A DNA stretch of 64,000 bases, taken from the NCBI GenBank assembly GCA_946555465.1, contig CAMNST010000005.1:1-64000 (forward strand), read 5' to 3'. The translations under genes and the position numbers were made by a program. The notes under the pieces are model-generated. The model was not told the DNA's origin. It worked only from the letters and a program-made list of their open reading frames with translations, and ran no database searches. Positions within the stretch are counted from its first letter, which is position 1. Every line of letters starts with the position of its first letter. Below are positions 23,693 through 32,982 of the stretch, in pieces. Source of the DNA: an uncultured Clostridia bacterium. Lineage in GTDB: Bacteria > Bacillota > Clostridia > Oscillospirales > Acutalibacteraceae.

Positions 23693-24238
23693 TCAGTCGC
23701 AGATGAGAAGACCGTAGCCTTTTCCACGCTGATAAATAATTTTGGTTTCACCGTCAAGACCAAGGTAGATAAAGAAACTGTGACCGAGCATTTCCATCTG
23801 AACTATAGCCTCATCATCTGTCATCATCTGAGGTGAAATGGTTTTCTTCCTTTTTATTTCAACCGATGAAGCGTCAAACTGTTCAAAATCCTCCATTGAG
23901 ATTTCTTCCGGCGGAATAAACGCATCGGCAATTTCATCAATAGCGCCTTTTCTTTTTTTGTCAACAAGAAATGTTTTCAGTTTGCGTATTTTTCTTTTTA
24001 AATCATCAACTGCCATATCAACAACGGGTTCAATTCTGTCTGCCTTTGCTTCGCCGCGAATGAATGAACCAACGTTTATAACCGTAATATCACATTTGTA
24101 ACCGTCTTTAATTCTGGCAAGCGTAACATCAAAAGATGCCGAATCGGGCAGCATTTTTTCAATTCTTTTAAGTTCCTTGTCAATTCCGTCTTTTGTGCCT
24201 TGTTTAAGTTCAAAGCCTCTTGCTGTGATGTTAATCAT
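23693..24238 (-). CDS. hpf: Long-form ribosome hibernation factor HPF
   Basis: A 181-residue protein with the N-terminal HPF/YfiA domain (MINITARGFEL to about residue 100) and the C-terminal dimerisation domain (KRKKTISPQMMTDDEAIVQMEMLGHSFFIY), so the long form that pairs ribosomes into 100S particles. Start 24238 is used because AGGAGGCTG lies just upstream. Confidence 0.93.
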   Translation of the reverse strand: MINITARGFELKQGTKDGIDKELKRIEKMLPDSASFDVTLARIKDGYKCDITVINVGSFIRGEAKADRIEPVVDMAVDDLKRKIRKLKTFLVDKKRKGAIDEIADAFIPPEEISMEDFEQFDASSVEIKRKKTISPQMMTDDEAIVQMEMLGHSFFIYLGLDGETKIIYQRGKGYGLLICD

Positions 24239-24334
24239 AAAATCAGCCTCCTGCTGTGTAAACATTCAGTCAGATATAAATCCTATATCTTCCTGTAACT
24301 ATATTATACACCCTGAGTGAAATAATAAACAGTA

Positions 24335-24363
24335 TTTACTTTCCGTGTGTTTTAGTATATAAT
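24335..24363 (+). promoter_or_regulatory. Possible promoter of the GH28 gene
   Basis: TTTACT (24335-24340), 17 bases, TATAAT (24358-24363), about 40 bases before the ATG. The 163-bp gap from hpf also holds a minus-strand TATAAT (24308-24303) facing hpf. Confidence 0.5.
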
Positions 24364-24401
24364 ATTATTCGCAAAATACAGAATATTTTCGGGGTACTGA
24401 T

Positions 24402-25949
24402 ATGCAAAAGAAAAGAAGAAATGCTTTTGACAAATTTTCTACTCTGCTTTTCGGGAAAGATTTAAGAATAACGGAAGGTGAACCTTATAAAGCGGTGAGG
24501 GATTTTGATTTTTCGTCATATTATCCTGAAGATAAATATATAAAAAATCAGGATGCACCGGTTGAAAATGTTTTTGATATACGTGATTTCGGTGCTGATA
24601 TAAAGAATGAAGATAACGCACCTTTTATCAATTCTGCCATAGATGCCGCGGGCAAAACAGGCGGAACTGTTATGATAAGCGGTGGCGACTTCGTTTGTTC
24701 AACCGTTACGCTTAAATCAGGTGTAACGCTTTTTATTTGCAAAGATTCATCAATATCTGCAAATGAAACCGGTGTTGGCTATGAAGATAAAAAAGTGCTT
24801 GTTTATGCTGAAAATGCTGAAAATATAACCTTAACCGGTGGCGGAAAACTTAAAGGAAACGGCAATTTTTTCGGAAGAAAACCGCTTTATGATAAAAATG
24901 TAACAGAGCCTTATCCATATATTGATGTTATTGATATGAGACGGGAATACCGTGCCCAGTTAAGATTTGCTCATCCGAGTAAATACGGCGGTGTTATTGA
25001 ATTTAATAAATGCAAAAATATAACGGTTGATAATTTTATTATTGAAAACAGTGCCCACTGGACCTTTAAAATTACAAACAGCAGTGATCTGATAATTAAG
25101 AATTTTATAATTCATAACAACCGAAATGTGGCAAATGCGGATGGCATTGATATTTCGGGCACAAGCAATATTGATATATCACATTGTTTTATTTCAACTG
25201 CTGATGACGGCATTGTGCTGAAAAATGCAATTTGGCTGAAAAGCAGCGGCGCAATGAAAAATATCAATATAGACGACTGTGAAATAATAAGCCGCACAAA
25301 TGCTGTTAAAATAGGAACGGAAACAACTTATGATATAAGTGATGTTACCATAAGCAATTCTTCTTTGTTTATGACGGATTTGTATCCCGGGTCCGTTTCC
25401 GGAATATCAATCGAGGCGTGCGACGGTTCGGTTGTCAGCCGTATCAATATCCATGATATAAAAATGAATAGATGCACCTGTCCTTTGTTTATCAGGCTCG
25501 GAAACCGTAATAGGGCAGCAGAAGTTAATGAACAGAGCGCCAATGCCATTGAATTTGCAGAAAAAGGTAAAGGGAATGCAGCCGCCGGCAGAAAAATGTT
25601 TGACGGAAAAAGCGAAGTTAAAGATATTATCGTTAAAAATGTAACTGCTCAAAATGTTGAACTTCCTATAATAATTGCGGGTTATAAGCAAAAAGGGAAA
25701 ATAAAGAGGGTTCAAAATGTTCTGCTTGAGAATATTGATGTTGAATATGCAGATATTCCCGAAACGGTTGATAAAAGGTTTTTCATACCTGAATATGCCA
25801 AGGTTTATCCCGAGTGCTGGAGATTCAGAAATCTGCCTGCATATTTCTTATGGGTCAGACATGCAGAGAATATTAAATTAAAAAACGTAAACTGCAGGCA
25901 CTCCCGTGAAACATGGAAAAAAGAAAAGATTTTTATTGATGTAAAATAG
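24402..25949 (+). CDS. Glycoside hydrolase family 28 (polygalacturonase-like)
   Basis: A 515-residue right-handed beta-helix enzyme. The start of the helix is VFDIRDFGADIKNEDNAPFI, and the GH28 catalytic pattern is visible as NADGIDISG, STADDGIVLKN and NAVKIGTE, which supply the three acidic residues. There is no signal peptide, so it acts in the cytoplasm on imported oligogalacturonides or related rhamno/xylogalacturonan fragments. It stands alone between hpf and trmL. Confidence 0.82.
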   Translation: MQKKRRNAFDKFSTLLFGKDLRITEGEPYKAVRDFDFSSYYPEDKYIKNQDAPVENVFDIRDFGADIKNEDNAPFINSAIDAAGKTGGTVMISGGDFVCSTVTLKSGVTLFICKDSSISANETGVGYEDKKVLVYAENAENITLTGGGKLKGNGNFFGRKPLYDKNVTEPYPYIDVIDMRREYRAQLRFAHPSKYGGVIEFNKCKNITVDNFIIENSAHWTFKITNSSDLIIKNFIIHNNRNVANADGIDISGTSNIDISHCFISTADDGIVLKNAIWLKSSGAMKNINIDDCEIISRTNAVKIGTETTYDISDVTISNSSLFMTDLYPGSVSGISIEACDGSVVSRINIHDIKMNRCTCPLFIRLGNRNRAAEVNEQSANAIEFAEKGKGNAAAGRKMFDGKSEVKDIIVKNVTAQNVELPIIIAGYKQKGKIKRVQNVLLENIDVEYADIPETVDKRFFIPEYAKVYPECWRFRNLPAYFLWVRHAENIKLKNVNCRHSRETWKKEKIFIDVK

Positions 25950-25951
25950 TG

Positions 25952-25993
25952 AAACAGCCGTACTGATATTTGATATCAGTACGGCTGTTTTGT
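25952..25993. terminator. Bidirectional terminator between GH28 gene and trmL
   Basis: AAACAGCCGTACTGATA and TATCAGTACGGCTGTTT form a perfect 17-bp stem, ending beside the stop codons of both converging genes. Confidence 0.92.
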
Positions 25994-26493
25994 TACCATT
26001 CATATTTTGTCAGTTTTCCTTTTTGCGAAAGAGCGGGATATCCCCATTGGCGCAGTACTTCGTAAGTTCCCACACAGACCGCGTTTGACAGATTAAGGCT
26101 TCTTATAATACCACGCATAGGCAAACGCACGCAAGTATCGTGATTATCCTTAAGCAATTCTTCAGGCAGACCCTTTGTTTCTTTTCCGAAAACGAGATAG
26201 GCATTGTTTTCATATTTCATATCCGAATGGGCAATTTCACCTTTTGTTGTGAAATAATAAAATTTTCCGTTTTTGTTTTGTTCAAAAAAATCTTCGGTGC
26301 TGTCGTAAAATGTTATATCAAGTTTATCCCAGTAATCAAGTCCTGCTCTTTTAACCTGCTTATCGGTAATCTGAAAACCCATAGGTCCCACAAGATGCAG
26401 CCTTGCACCCGTTGCGGCACAGGTTCTGGCAATGTTGCCTGTATTCTGCGGTATTTCAGGCTCGATTAAAACTATATTAAGCGAGTATTCCAT
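25993..26493 (-). CDS. trmL: tRNA (cytidine/uridine-34-2'-O)-methyltransferase TrmL
   Basis: A 166-residue SpoU/SPOUT methyltransferase that methylates the wobble ribose of some leucine tRNAs. Family motifs are EPEIPQNTGNIARTCAATGA at the N-terminus, YLVFGKETKGLPEELL, and PMRGIIRSLNLSNAVCVGTYE at the knot that binds SAM. Its start overlaps the end of nagA by 17 bases, so it is likely co-transcribed with nagA and dus. Confidence 0.93.
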   Translation of the reverse strand: MEYSLNIVLIEPEIPQNTGNIARTCAATGARLHLVGPMGFQITDKQVKRAGLDYWDKLDITFYDSTEDFFEQNKNGKFYYFTTKGEIAHSDMKYENNAYLVFGKETKGLPEELLKDNHDTCVRLPMRGIIRSLNLSNAVCVGTYEVLRQWGYPALSQKGKLTKYEW

Positions 26494-27589
26494 TTATGTA
26501 AACCTCTTTAATATCAAGATTTTCATCAAGAAAAACAAGATCGGCACATTTGCCCGTTTGTATTGAACCGATGTGTTCATCTTCATTTATCGCTCTGGCA
26601 GGGTTGATTGTGCATGATTTGAGTGCTGTTTTAAAATCAATGCCAAAACTTAAAAGGTTTTTAAATTCCTGATGAATATTTGTTATGGACGCGGCAATGG
26701 TTTTGTCGGCGAGGATGGCATATTTTCCCCCTTTTTCAACAAATACCTGCTGGCCGCCGAGTTCAAATTCACCTTCACCGAGACCTGCACCGCGCATGGA
26801 ATCGCTTATAACAACACCTCTGTCTTCACCGAGAATGTCAAAAGCGTTTCGTACAACGGCAGGGCAGATGTGACCGCCGTCACAGATAAGCTCGCACATG
26901 ACTCTTTCATCATCAAGTGCAGTTCCTGCAACACCGGCCTCACGGTGGGTCATTGCCGTCATGGCGTTAAAAAGATGAGTAACGTGTTTTGCGCCTGCAT
27001 CAAATGCTTTTTTGCATTCGTTGGCATTTGCTGCCGAGTGACCGACCGAAACGGTGCATTTTTTGCTTGTATATTTTATGAATTCTTCGCTGTCAAATGC
27101 TTCGGGTGCAATGGTGATAAGTTTGATTTTTCCGCTGCAGGCACTGTGTAATTCATCAAATTCCCCGATGGTTCCGTTGCGGACAAAATCACCGTTTTGT
27201 GCACCTTTTTTGCTCATTGCAATAAACGGCCCTTCAAGATTTATTCCTGCAACTTTTGCACCGCTTCCGCTGAATTTATCAATTATTTTTACGATGTCAA
27301 TAAGTTTTTCTTTGCTTAAAGTCATTGTTGTAGGGCAGAAAGAGGTTACACCGTGTTTTGCAAGTTCTTCTGTCATTTTTGAAAGACTTTCTTTGCTTGC
27401 GTCACTGGCATCTCCGCCGCCGCAGCCGTGAACGTGAATATCAACGAAGCCCGGAATAAGCGTAAGACCGCTCATATCTTTTCCTTCGCCGAGTATGCCG
27501 ATTTGTTTTATCACACCGTTTTCAATTTCAATGTCGCCGAATTCTTTTTCAAAAAATTCATTGTAGAAAGTACAGTTTTTAAATATCAT
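26477..27589 (-). CDS. nagA: N-acetylglucosamine-6-phosphate deacetylase
   Basis: A 370-residue amidohydrolase that deacetylates GlcNAc-6-P in amino-sugar recycling. Metal motif is DIHVHGCGGGD (His52, His54), followed by INLEGPFIA, SVGHSAAN, VTHLFNAM and the catalytic-Asp motif VISDSMRGAG. Its start overlaps the dus stop by one base. Confidence 0.93.
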   Translation of the reverse strand: MIFKNCTFYNEFFEKEFGDIEIENGVIKQIGILGEGKDMSGLTLIPGFVDIHVHGCGGGDASDASKESLSKMTEELAKHGVTSFCPTTMTLSKEKLIDIVKIIDKFSGSGAKVAGINLEGPFIAMSKKGAQNGDFVRNGTIGEFDELHSACSGKIKLITIAPEAFDSEEFIKYTSKKCTVSVGHSAANANECKKAFDAGAKHVTHLFNAMTAMTHREAGVAGTALDDERVMCELICDGGHICPAVVRNAFDILGEDRGVVISDSMRGAGLGEGEFELGGQQVFVEKGGKYAILADKTIAASITNIHQEFKNLLSFGIDFKTALKSCTINPARAINEDEHIGSIQTGKCADLVFLDENLDIKEVYINGILA

Positions 27590-28554
27590 TATTCATTTTC
27601 CTTTGCAATTCTAAAAGCAAGTTCTTCTAATTGCTCATATGTTTCAAGAGAACCCATTTCCCGTCTGAAAGCAGCACCGCCGCGCAGCCCTTTTGTGTAA
27701 TATGCTGCATGATGGCGTGCTTCTCTCATTGCCGTGTATTCGCCTTTATATTCAATTATTTTTTGAATGTGTTTAAGCATAACAACCATTTTTTCATTTA
27801 TTGAAACTTCAGGAAGCACACGGCATTCGCTGAGATAAGCGTTAAGCCTTTTGAATATCCAAGGGTTTCCTAATGCCCCTCTGCCTATCATAACGGCATC
27901 GCAGTTTGTTTTTTCAAGCATAATGGTTGCCGATTGTTCATCGGTAATATCGCCGTTTCCGATAACAGGGATTGAAACAGCCTTTTTTACCGCTGCAATT
28001 ATGTTGTAATCCACCTTGCCCGAGTACATCTGAACTCGTGTTCTGCCGTGAACCGTGATTGCGGCTGCGCCGTTTTTTTCGCATATTTCGGCAAGTTCGG
28101 CGGCGTTTACCTTTTCCTCGTCCCAGCCTTTTCGGATTTTTACCGTTACGGGAACAGCAACCGCATCTGATACCGCTTTAACAATTTCTCCTGCAAGTTT
28201 CGGATTTTTCATAAGGCTTGCACCGCCGCCGTTCATTGCAACTTTCGGGGCAGGACAGCCAAAATTTATATCAATAATCTGCGGATGATATTCAAGGCAT
28301 TTTACTGCCGCTTCTGCCATTGTTTCGGGATTATCACCAAAAATCTGAGCGCCTGCAGGATTTTCATTATCTGCAAGAGTAAGCAGTTGAGCACTTTTTT
28401 TGTCACCCATTGTAAGTCCTTTTGACGATACCATTTCGGTGACGGTGTAACCTGCACCATAGTTTACGCAAAGTTCTCTGAAAGCCTTGTCGGCAATTCC
28501 CGCCATGGGTGCTAAAAATATCTGATTTTTAAATTCAACATTCTTTATTTTCAT
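27589..28554 (-). CDS. dusB: tRNA-dihydrouridine synthase
   Basis: A 321-residue FMN enzyme that reduces uridine in tRNA D-loops. Motifs are FLAPMAGIADKAFR at the N-terminus, DINFGCPAPKV with the catalytic Cys, and ITVHGRTRVQMYSG. The start at 28554 is behind GAGGAAAACGTT; the frame runs further upstream without a ribosome site. First gene of the dus-nagA-trmL unit. Confidence 0.92.
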   Translation of the reverse strand: MKIKNVEFKNQIFLAPMAGIADKAFRELCVNYGAGYTVTEMVSSKGLTMGDKKSAQLLTLADNENPAGAQIFGDNPETMAEAAVKCLEYHPQIIDINFGCPAPKVAMNGGGASLMKNPKLAGEIVKAVSDAVAVPVTVKIRKGWDEEKVNAAELAEICEKNGAAAITVHGRTRVQMYSGKVDYNIIAAVKKAVSIPVIGNGDITDEQSATIMLEKTNCDAVMIGRGALGNPWIFKRLNAYLSECRVLPEVSINEKMVVMLKHIQKIIEYKGEYTAMREARHHAAYYTKGLRGGAAFRREMGSLETYEQLEELAFRIAKENE

Positions 28555-28672
28555 AACGTTTTCCTCGGTCATTACTATAACATATTGCCGCAATTAAATC
28601 AATCAGCAGTATTTGTTATAATATTAAAATAATATTGAACCTGTTTTTTTCATATTATTTTCAGGTGGTAGT

Positions 28673-29692
28673 ATGAAAAAGAAAAATATTTTTATTCTTG
28701 TTTTTATGCTTCTTGCGGCAGGTATTCTTGTTTCATTTTCGGGCAGGGCAAGAGATGGTGCCGCAATGGGTCTTGCCTTGGCACAGAATACGATTATTCC
28801 CAGCCTTTTGCCGCTTCTGATGATTTTTCTTATAATTATGAAAACAGGTGCAAAAGATGTTTTATCAAAATGTTTCGGCTTTATTTCAACATATATTTTT
28901 AATTTGCCTATGGTAACATTTCCTGCGATTTTTTTTGGTATGACAGGGGGATATCCGACCGGCGCTCTGCTTACAAATGAACTGCTTTTATCCGGCGAAA
29001 TTGATGAAAAACAGGCGAGAAGACTGCTTAGGTTTAATTTCTGCGGAGGCGCCGGTTTTATTATCACTGCAGTGGGAACAGCCGTTATGGGAGATACCGG
29101 GACGGGAGTGATTCTGTTTTTGTCAAACGTTCTTTCTTCCGTGCTGATAGGCTTTATACTTTCTTTTACGGAAAAAAGAAACCCAAAAAATTTTTACTCT
29201 TTTACAGAAGATATAAATTTTGGTGATGCGCTGGCAGATGCAACAGAAAGTGCTGTGAAATCTGTTCTTAATATCACTGCTTTTATTGTTCTTTTTTCTG
29301 CACTGAATAATATTGCAACTCTGCCCGAAAGCATTATTCCTGCCGTGGAAATCACAAGCGGTATATGCAAAGGGTTTTCGGGTTCTGCTTTACAGATTGC
29401 AGCCTATCTTTCCTTCGGAGGGCTTTGTATTCATTTTCAGATTTACAGTGTTATTATCCGTGCAAAAATGAAATATTATGATTTTTTGTTTTTCAGAATA
29501 ATAGGCGCTTTTTTGTCTTATGCAATATCAAAATTACTTTTTTTTCTGTTCCCGTCAGATATATCGGTTTTTTCAAACAGCAGTATGCATACTGCAGAAA
29601 TTTCAAGTGTTAATATTGCACTCTCTTTTCTTATGGTAATCGGCTGCTTTATTCTTGTTTTTGATTTATCGTCACGAAAAAAATATGTGTAG
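28673..29692 (+). CDS. ylbJ: YlbJ-type sporulation membrane protein
   Basis: A 339-residue polytopic membrane protein with two nucleoside-recognition-type repeats; GMTGGYPTGALL in the first is diagnostic. YlbJ/SpoVV is needed for dipicolinic acid movement during spore formation in Bacillus. About eight hydrophobic segments are visible. GTGGTAGT precedes the ATG. This is the window's main hint of sporulation ancestry. Confidence 0.85.
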   Translation: MKKKNIFILVFMLLAAGILVSFSGRARDGAAMGLALAQNTIIPSLLPLLMIFLIIMKTGAKDVLSKCFGFISTYIFNLPMVTFPAIFFGMTGGYPTGALLTNELLLSGEIDEKQARRLLRFNFCGGAGFIITAVGTAVMGDTGTGVILFLSNVLSSVLIGFILSFTEKRNPKNFYSFTEDINFGDALADATESAVKSVLNITAFIVLFSALNNIATLPESIIPAVEITSGICKGFSGSALQIAAYLSFGGLCIHFQIYSVIIRAKMKYYDFLFFRIIGAFLSYAISKLLFFLFPSDISVFSNSSMHTAEISSVNIALSFLMVIGCFILVFDLSSRKKYV

Positions 29693-29718
29693 AAAGTTTA
29701 GTTTCCACACATATTTTA
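29680..29718. terminator. Bidirectional terminator after ylbJ
   Basis: AAATATGTGTAGAAA (overlapping the ylbJ stop) pairs with TTTCCACACATATTT with one bulge, followed by T/A-rich sequence on both sides. Confidence 0.7.
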
Positions 29719-29729
29719 CCTTAGTACTG

Positions 29730-31226
29730 TTATTTAACGTTTTTTAGTTCTGTGCCGCCGTCCTGAAGGGCAGTGAACTGTGAATAACCATATTCCTTTT
29801 CAAAATCAGCAATATTCAGATTTATATCAGTTGTACAGATTTTACCGATAAAATCATTAACATCTGTGCCATAAACAAATTCCATATGCTGAACACCCCA
29901 TAAAAACCATGTGCTGTCTTTAAATCTGCAGGTTGATGTGTCAATCATACCATCGGCAGAAGTTGCATTTTCAATCGTTTCTCCGGAGTTTGAAACGGTA
30001 GCGCCAAAAGATGCATAACAGGTGTCAATCAGCATATCAGACTGGTTTGCATTCGCACTTGTTACAGGAATACCCGGCAGGCCGTAACCGCATACGATTG
30101 CAATATCAACGCCTTCTTTTTCAAGATTTTTCAGGTTTTCTTCAAGCCTGCCCTGTATGCCGTGATATTCAGTGATGATTTTTGAAAGTCCGCTGTTTTT
30201 ATCAAGCCAACCGAGGTCTGACATAAAATTACAGCATTCGTCAAAGTCTTCGTACGGTATGCATTCCCAGAGAGAGGGAATATTGCCGAGTATCGGCAGA
30301 ATAACTTTTGTGTAAAATCTTCCGATATTTTCTTCGTTTGTTACTTCTGAAAGAAAGGATACAAAGTTGTTTACTGTGCCGTCAAATCTGCCGAAAATGT
30401 TTCCAATCATTTCAAAATCGGCGGCATTGCCTTTGTAGTCGCTTGCCATAAGCGACATATATTTTGAAACAATTTCGCTGTCAAGCACCAAATCACCTTT
30501 AAAAAGTTTTGCTATGCTTACACCCTGCATTGCACCGTCAAGGAAAATTGCTTTTTCAATATCATTTTCGCTGTTGTATTTATCTATGTAGGCAGAAAGA
30601 ACGGATGTACCGAGCGAACAGCCGACAAGTGTAACCTTGTCTTTTCCGCTTTGTTCTTTTACTCCGTCAATAAATTCCGATAACTGCTCGGCGTCTTTTA
30701 TAACGTCTTCTCTGAAATCATAATTATAAATCCAAACATTTTCAGGGCCGATATTATCGCATATTGCTTTGCATACAGCGGGTTCAGCAGTCGGTCTTGA
30801 GTCAAGATATTCAAGGTGGTTTGCAAGGGAATCGGTCCAGTAACAGTCAATTCCGACATTCTCAAGAATACTGCTGCCTGATTTATCGAAGTTAAGAACA
30901 GTGAAAGGTTCAATGACAGAGGCAAGTTTATTGGTCCATATTTCAGGGCTTACATTTCCGCCTGCCATAATTTTCAGAGTATCCCTTACAATGTGCGTTT
31001 TTGCAACATTGCCTATAAAATCAGAATCAACAGAAAGCGGGCTTGTCTGGTCAGAGGTATTCGGATAAAGATAAAGTGCCGATGAGCCGACCCCGGGAAT
31101 CACAACCACAGGCGTAACATCTTTGTTTTTTTGTTCATCACAATAGGCTGTTGCTGCAACAGAAATTGAGCAGACAAACATAACAACCGACAAAAACAGA
31201 CAAAATATTTTTTTGGAATTTTTCAT
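29730..31226 (-). CDS. Secreted LCAT-like / alpha-beta hydrolase
   Basis: A 498-residue exported protein: signal peptide in the first 28 residues, then VTPVVVIPGVGSSALY, which matches the start of lecithin:cholesterol acyltransferase-like hydrolases, and the nucleophile elbow VGCSLGTSV. A late WGVQHMEF could carry the catalytic His. Likely a lipase or acyltransferase at the cell surface or outside. The ATG at 31226 has GAGGAGATT upstream; a longer frame to 31292 lacks one. Confidence 0.72.
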   Translation of the reverse strand: MKNSKKIFCLFLSVVMFVCSISVAATAYCDEQKNKDVTPVVVIPGVGSSALYLYPNTSDQTSPLSVDSDFIGNVAKTHIVRDTLKIMAGGNVSPEIWTNKLASVIEPFTVLNFDKSGSSILENVGIDCYWTDSLANHLEYLDSRPTAEPAVCKAICDNIGPENVWIYNYDFREDVIKDAEQLSEFIDGVKEQSGKDKVTLVGCSLGTSVLSAYIDKYNSENDIEKAIFLDGAMQGVSIAKLFKGDLVLDSEIVSKYMSLMASDYKGNAADFEMIGNIFGRFDGTVNNFVSFLSEVTNEENIGRFYTKVILPILGNIPSLWECIPYEDFDECCNFMSDLGWLDKNSGLSKIITEYHGIQGRLEENLKNLEKEGVDIAIVCGYGLPGIPVTSANANQSDMLIDTCYASFGATVSNSGETIENATSADGMIDTSTCRFKDSTWFLWGVQHMEFVYGTDVNDFIGKICTTDINLNIADFEKEYGYSQFTALQDGGTELKNVK

Positions 31227-31285
31227 ATAAAATCTCCTCGTTTTACTGTGTTTTACTAAACTAATAATAGCATAATTATTACTTG

Positions 31286-31313
31286 TTGACAATCATCAAA
31301 TTTGTGCTATAAT
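31286..31313 (+). promoter_or_regulatory. Promoter of the queuosine-salvage unit
   Basis: TTGACA (31286-31291), 16 bases, TATAAT (31308-31313). It directs transcription into the structured leader below. Confidence 0.8.
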
Positions 31314-31321
31314 TATGTCAC

Positions 31322-31388
31322 AAGGCAGTTCGTAACCATCCTGCCTGTATGGTACCGATAGGCGGCATACAATCAAAACTAAGGGAGA
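31322..31388 (+). promoter_or_regulatory. Candidate preQ1 riboswitch
   Basis: The leader folds into GGCAG/CTGCC (31324-31345) and GTATG/CATAC (31347-31370), then an A-rich tail CAAAACTAAGGGAG. The tail is the signature of preQ1 class I, and TAG in the second loop (31359-31361) can pair with CTA in the tail (31379-31381) to make the required pseudoknot. An extra hairpin before or inside the aptamer is not classic, so subclass is unclear. Downstream are a terminator and queuosine-salvage genes, which agrees with preQ1 control. Confidence 0.6.
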
Positions 31389-31413
31389 TATGATATAGCA
31401 TAACTATATCACT

Positions 31414-31436
31414 GCGTCCTTTGGGACGCTTTTTTG
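31414..31436 (+). terminator. Leader terminator (expression platform)
   Basis: GCGTCC/GGACGC hairpin with TTTTTT ends six bases before the first gene of the unit, so it would block that gene unless prevented from forming. A second stem TGATATAG/CTATATCA (31391-31411) lies between the aptamer and this terminator. Confidence 0.75.
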
Positions 31437-31441
31437 TTTTT

Positions 31442-32137
31442 ATGGAAAGATACAGTATTATTACTGAAAAAAATCCGCGTGAAATTGTTTTGCTGCGCGG
31501 TAAGGGCTGCGTTTATAAAAAATGCACCTTTTGCGATTATCACACAGATATGTGTAAAAATGAAGAAGAAAATTATCGTCTTAATCGTCAGGTTCTTGAA
31601 AAGGTGACAGGCGTTTATAAAAATCTTGAAGTTATAAACAGCGGTTCTGTTTTTGAACTTGATAAAAAAACTATGGATTTTATCAAAAAAATCTGTGCCG
31701 AAAAAGAGATAAAAACCATTCATTTTGAAAGCCACTATCTTTTTGATTCCAAAATTGAAAATCTCAGAAAAGAGTTTTCGGATTTTGATTTGAAAATGAA
31801 ACTCGGGCTTGAAACTTTTGATTATGATTTTAGGGAAAATGTTCTGAATAAAGGAATAAAAGAAAAGAACCCCGAAATAATCAGCAGGAATTTTGATGAG
31901 GCAAATTTTCTTTTCGGCATAAGCGGTCAGACCCTTTCTTCAATGAAAAATGATATTGAAAAGGGACTGAAATATTTTGAGAGAATCTGCGTTAATCTTA
32001 TGTGTTCTAACACCACAGCGGTAAAACCGGATAAATCTGTTCTGAATGAATTTTTGCGTTATCTTTATCCGAAGTATAAAGATAATAACCGGGTTGATAT
32101 ATTAATCAATAATACTGATTTTGGGGTGGGTGACTGA
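31442..32137 (+). CDS. queL: Radical SAM queuine lyase-like protein (QueL type)
   Basis: A 231-residue radical SAM protein with GKGCVYKKCTFCDYH (C-x4-C-x2-C at 23/28/31), the unusual spacing and CDYH ending that I associate with QueL, the enzyme that releases preQ1-level precursor from queuine in gut clostridia. It is directly followed by a YhhQ transporter and preceded by a preQ1-type leader, which supports salvage of queuosine precursors. No ribosome site is clear before the ATG because the terminator T-run is there. Confidence 0.6.
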   Translation: MERYSIITEKNPREIVLLRGKGCVYKKCTFCDYHTDMCKNEEENYRLNRQVLEKVTGVYKNLEVINSGSVFELDKKTMDFIKKICAEKEIKTIHFESHYLFDSKIENLRKEFSDFDLKMKLGLETFDYDFRENVLNKGIKEKNPEIISRNFDEANFLFGISGQTLSSMKNDIEKGLKYFERICVNLMCSNTTAVKPDKSVLNEFLRYLYPKYKDNNRVDILINNTDFGVGD

Positions 32138-32138
32138 T

Positions 32139-32843
32139 ATGATGAATGAATTGCTTCTGATTGCTTCTGTTGTTTTTATTTTCGGTGCCGTTCTTTTGGC
32201 GTATAAATTTTTCGGCAAAACCGGTCTTTTCTGTGTTTCGGCAATGGCAACCGTGCTTGCCAATATCGAGGCTTTGGTTCTTGTTAAGGCTTTCGGAATG
32301 GAGCAGACGCTCGGAAATGTGCTTTTTGCTGCAACATTTCTGATAACCGATATATTAAGTGAGTGCGAAGGCAAAAAAGAGGCTGATAAAGCAGTGTGGC
32401 TCGGCATATTTTCGTCGGTCTTTTTCCTTGTTTTATCACAAAGTTGGCTTGTATATGTGCCAAGTGACAGCGATTTTGTTACACCGGCAATGAAAACCGT
32501 ATTCTCAAATACGCCGAGAATGATTATTTCATCTCTTGTTGTTTATGCCATAAGCCAGTTTTTTGACGTGTGGCTTTATCATAAATGGTGGAAGTTTACC
32601 GAGAAAAAATTCGGCGATAAAAGAAAATTCCTCTGGCTCAGAAATAACGGTTCAACCCTTATCAGCCAGATTGCAAATACGCTTCTGTTTACGCTCTTTG
32701 CATTCTGGGGAACTTATGATGCAAAAACACTTGTTTCCATATTTATATCAAGTTATGTGATATTTGTGTTTACAAGTTTGATTGACACGCCTGCATTATA
32801 TCTTGCAAGACGTATTCATGATAAAAAAATGAATAAGGTTTAA
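32139..32843 (+). CDS. yhhQ: Queuosine precursor transporter, YhhQ family
   Basis: A 234-residue membrane protein with about six helices; DILSECEGKKEADKAVWLG and the later WLRNNGSTLISQIANTLLF are hallmarks of the YhhQ (VUT) family, which imports preQ1/preQ0 or queuine. The start is two bases after the QueL stop, with GGGGTGGGTGA as ribosome site. Confidence 0.88.
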   Translation: MMNELLLIASVVFIFGAVLLAYKFFGKTGLFCVSAMATVLANIEALVLVKAFGMEQTLGNVLFAATFLITDILSECEGKKEADKAVWLGIFSSVFFLVLSQSWLVYVPSDSDFVTPAMKTVFSNTPRMIISSLVVYAISQFFDVWLYHKWWKFTEKKFGDKRKFLWLRNNGSTLISQIANTLLFTLFAFWGTYDAKTLVSIFISSYVIFVFTSLIDTPALYLARRIHDKKMNKV

Positions 32844-32848
32844 ATTGA

Positions 32849-32892
32849 ACCGCAGTGGATTATTGTGCATTTTAATAATTTACTGCGGTTTT
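32849..32892 (+). terminator. Terminator after yhhQ
   Basis: AACCGCAGT pairs with ACTGCGGTT, followed by TTT. Confidence 0.7.
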
Positions 32893-32920
32893 TGCTGTTA
32901 ATATCTGTACTTTTATAACA

Positions 32921-32949
32921 TTGCATTAAAATATAAAATATGGTAAACT
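32921..32949 (+). promoter_or_regulatory. Promoter of the aminotransferase gene
   Basis: TTGCAT (32921-32926), 17 bases, TAAACT (32944-32949), about 34 bases before the start codon. Confidence 0.55.
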
Positions 32950-32982
32950 GATAAATAATGAAAAATTTGTGAGGTGTTGACT

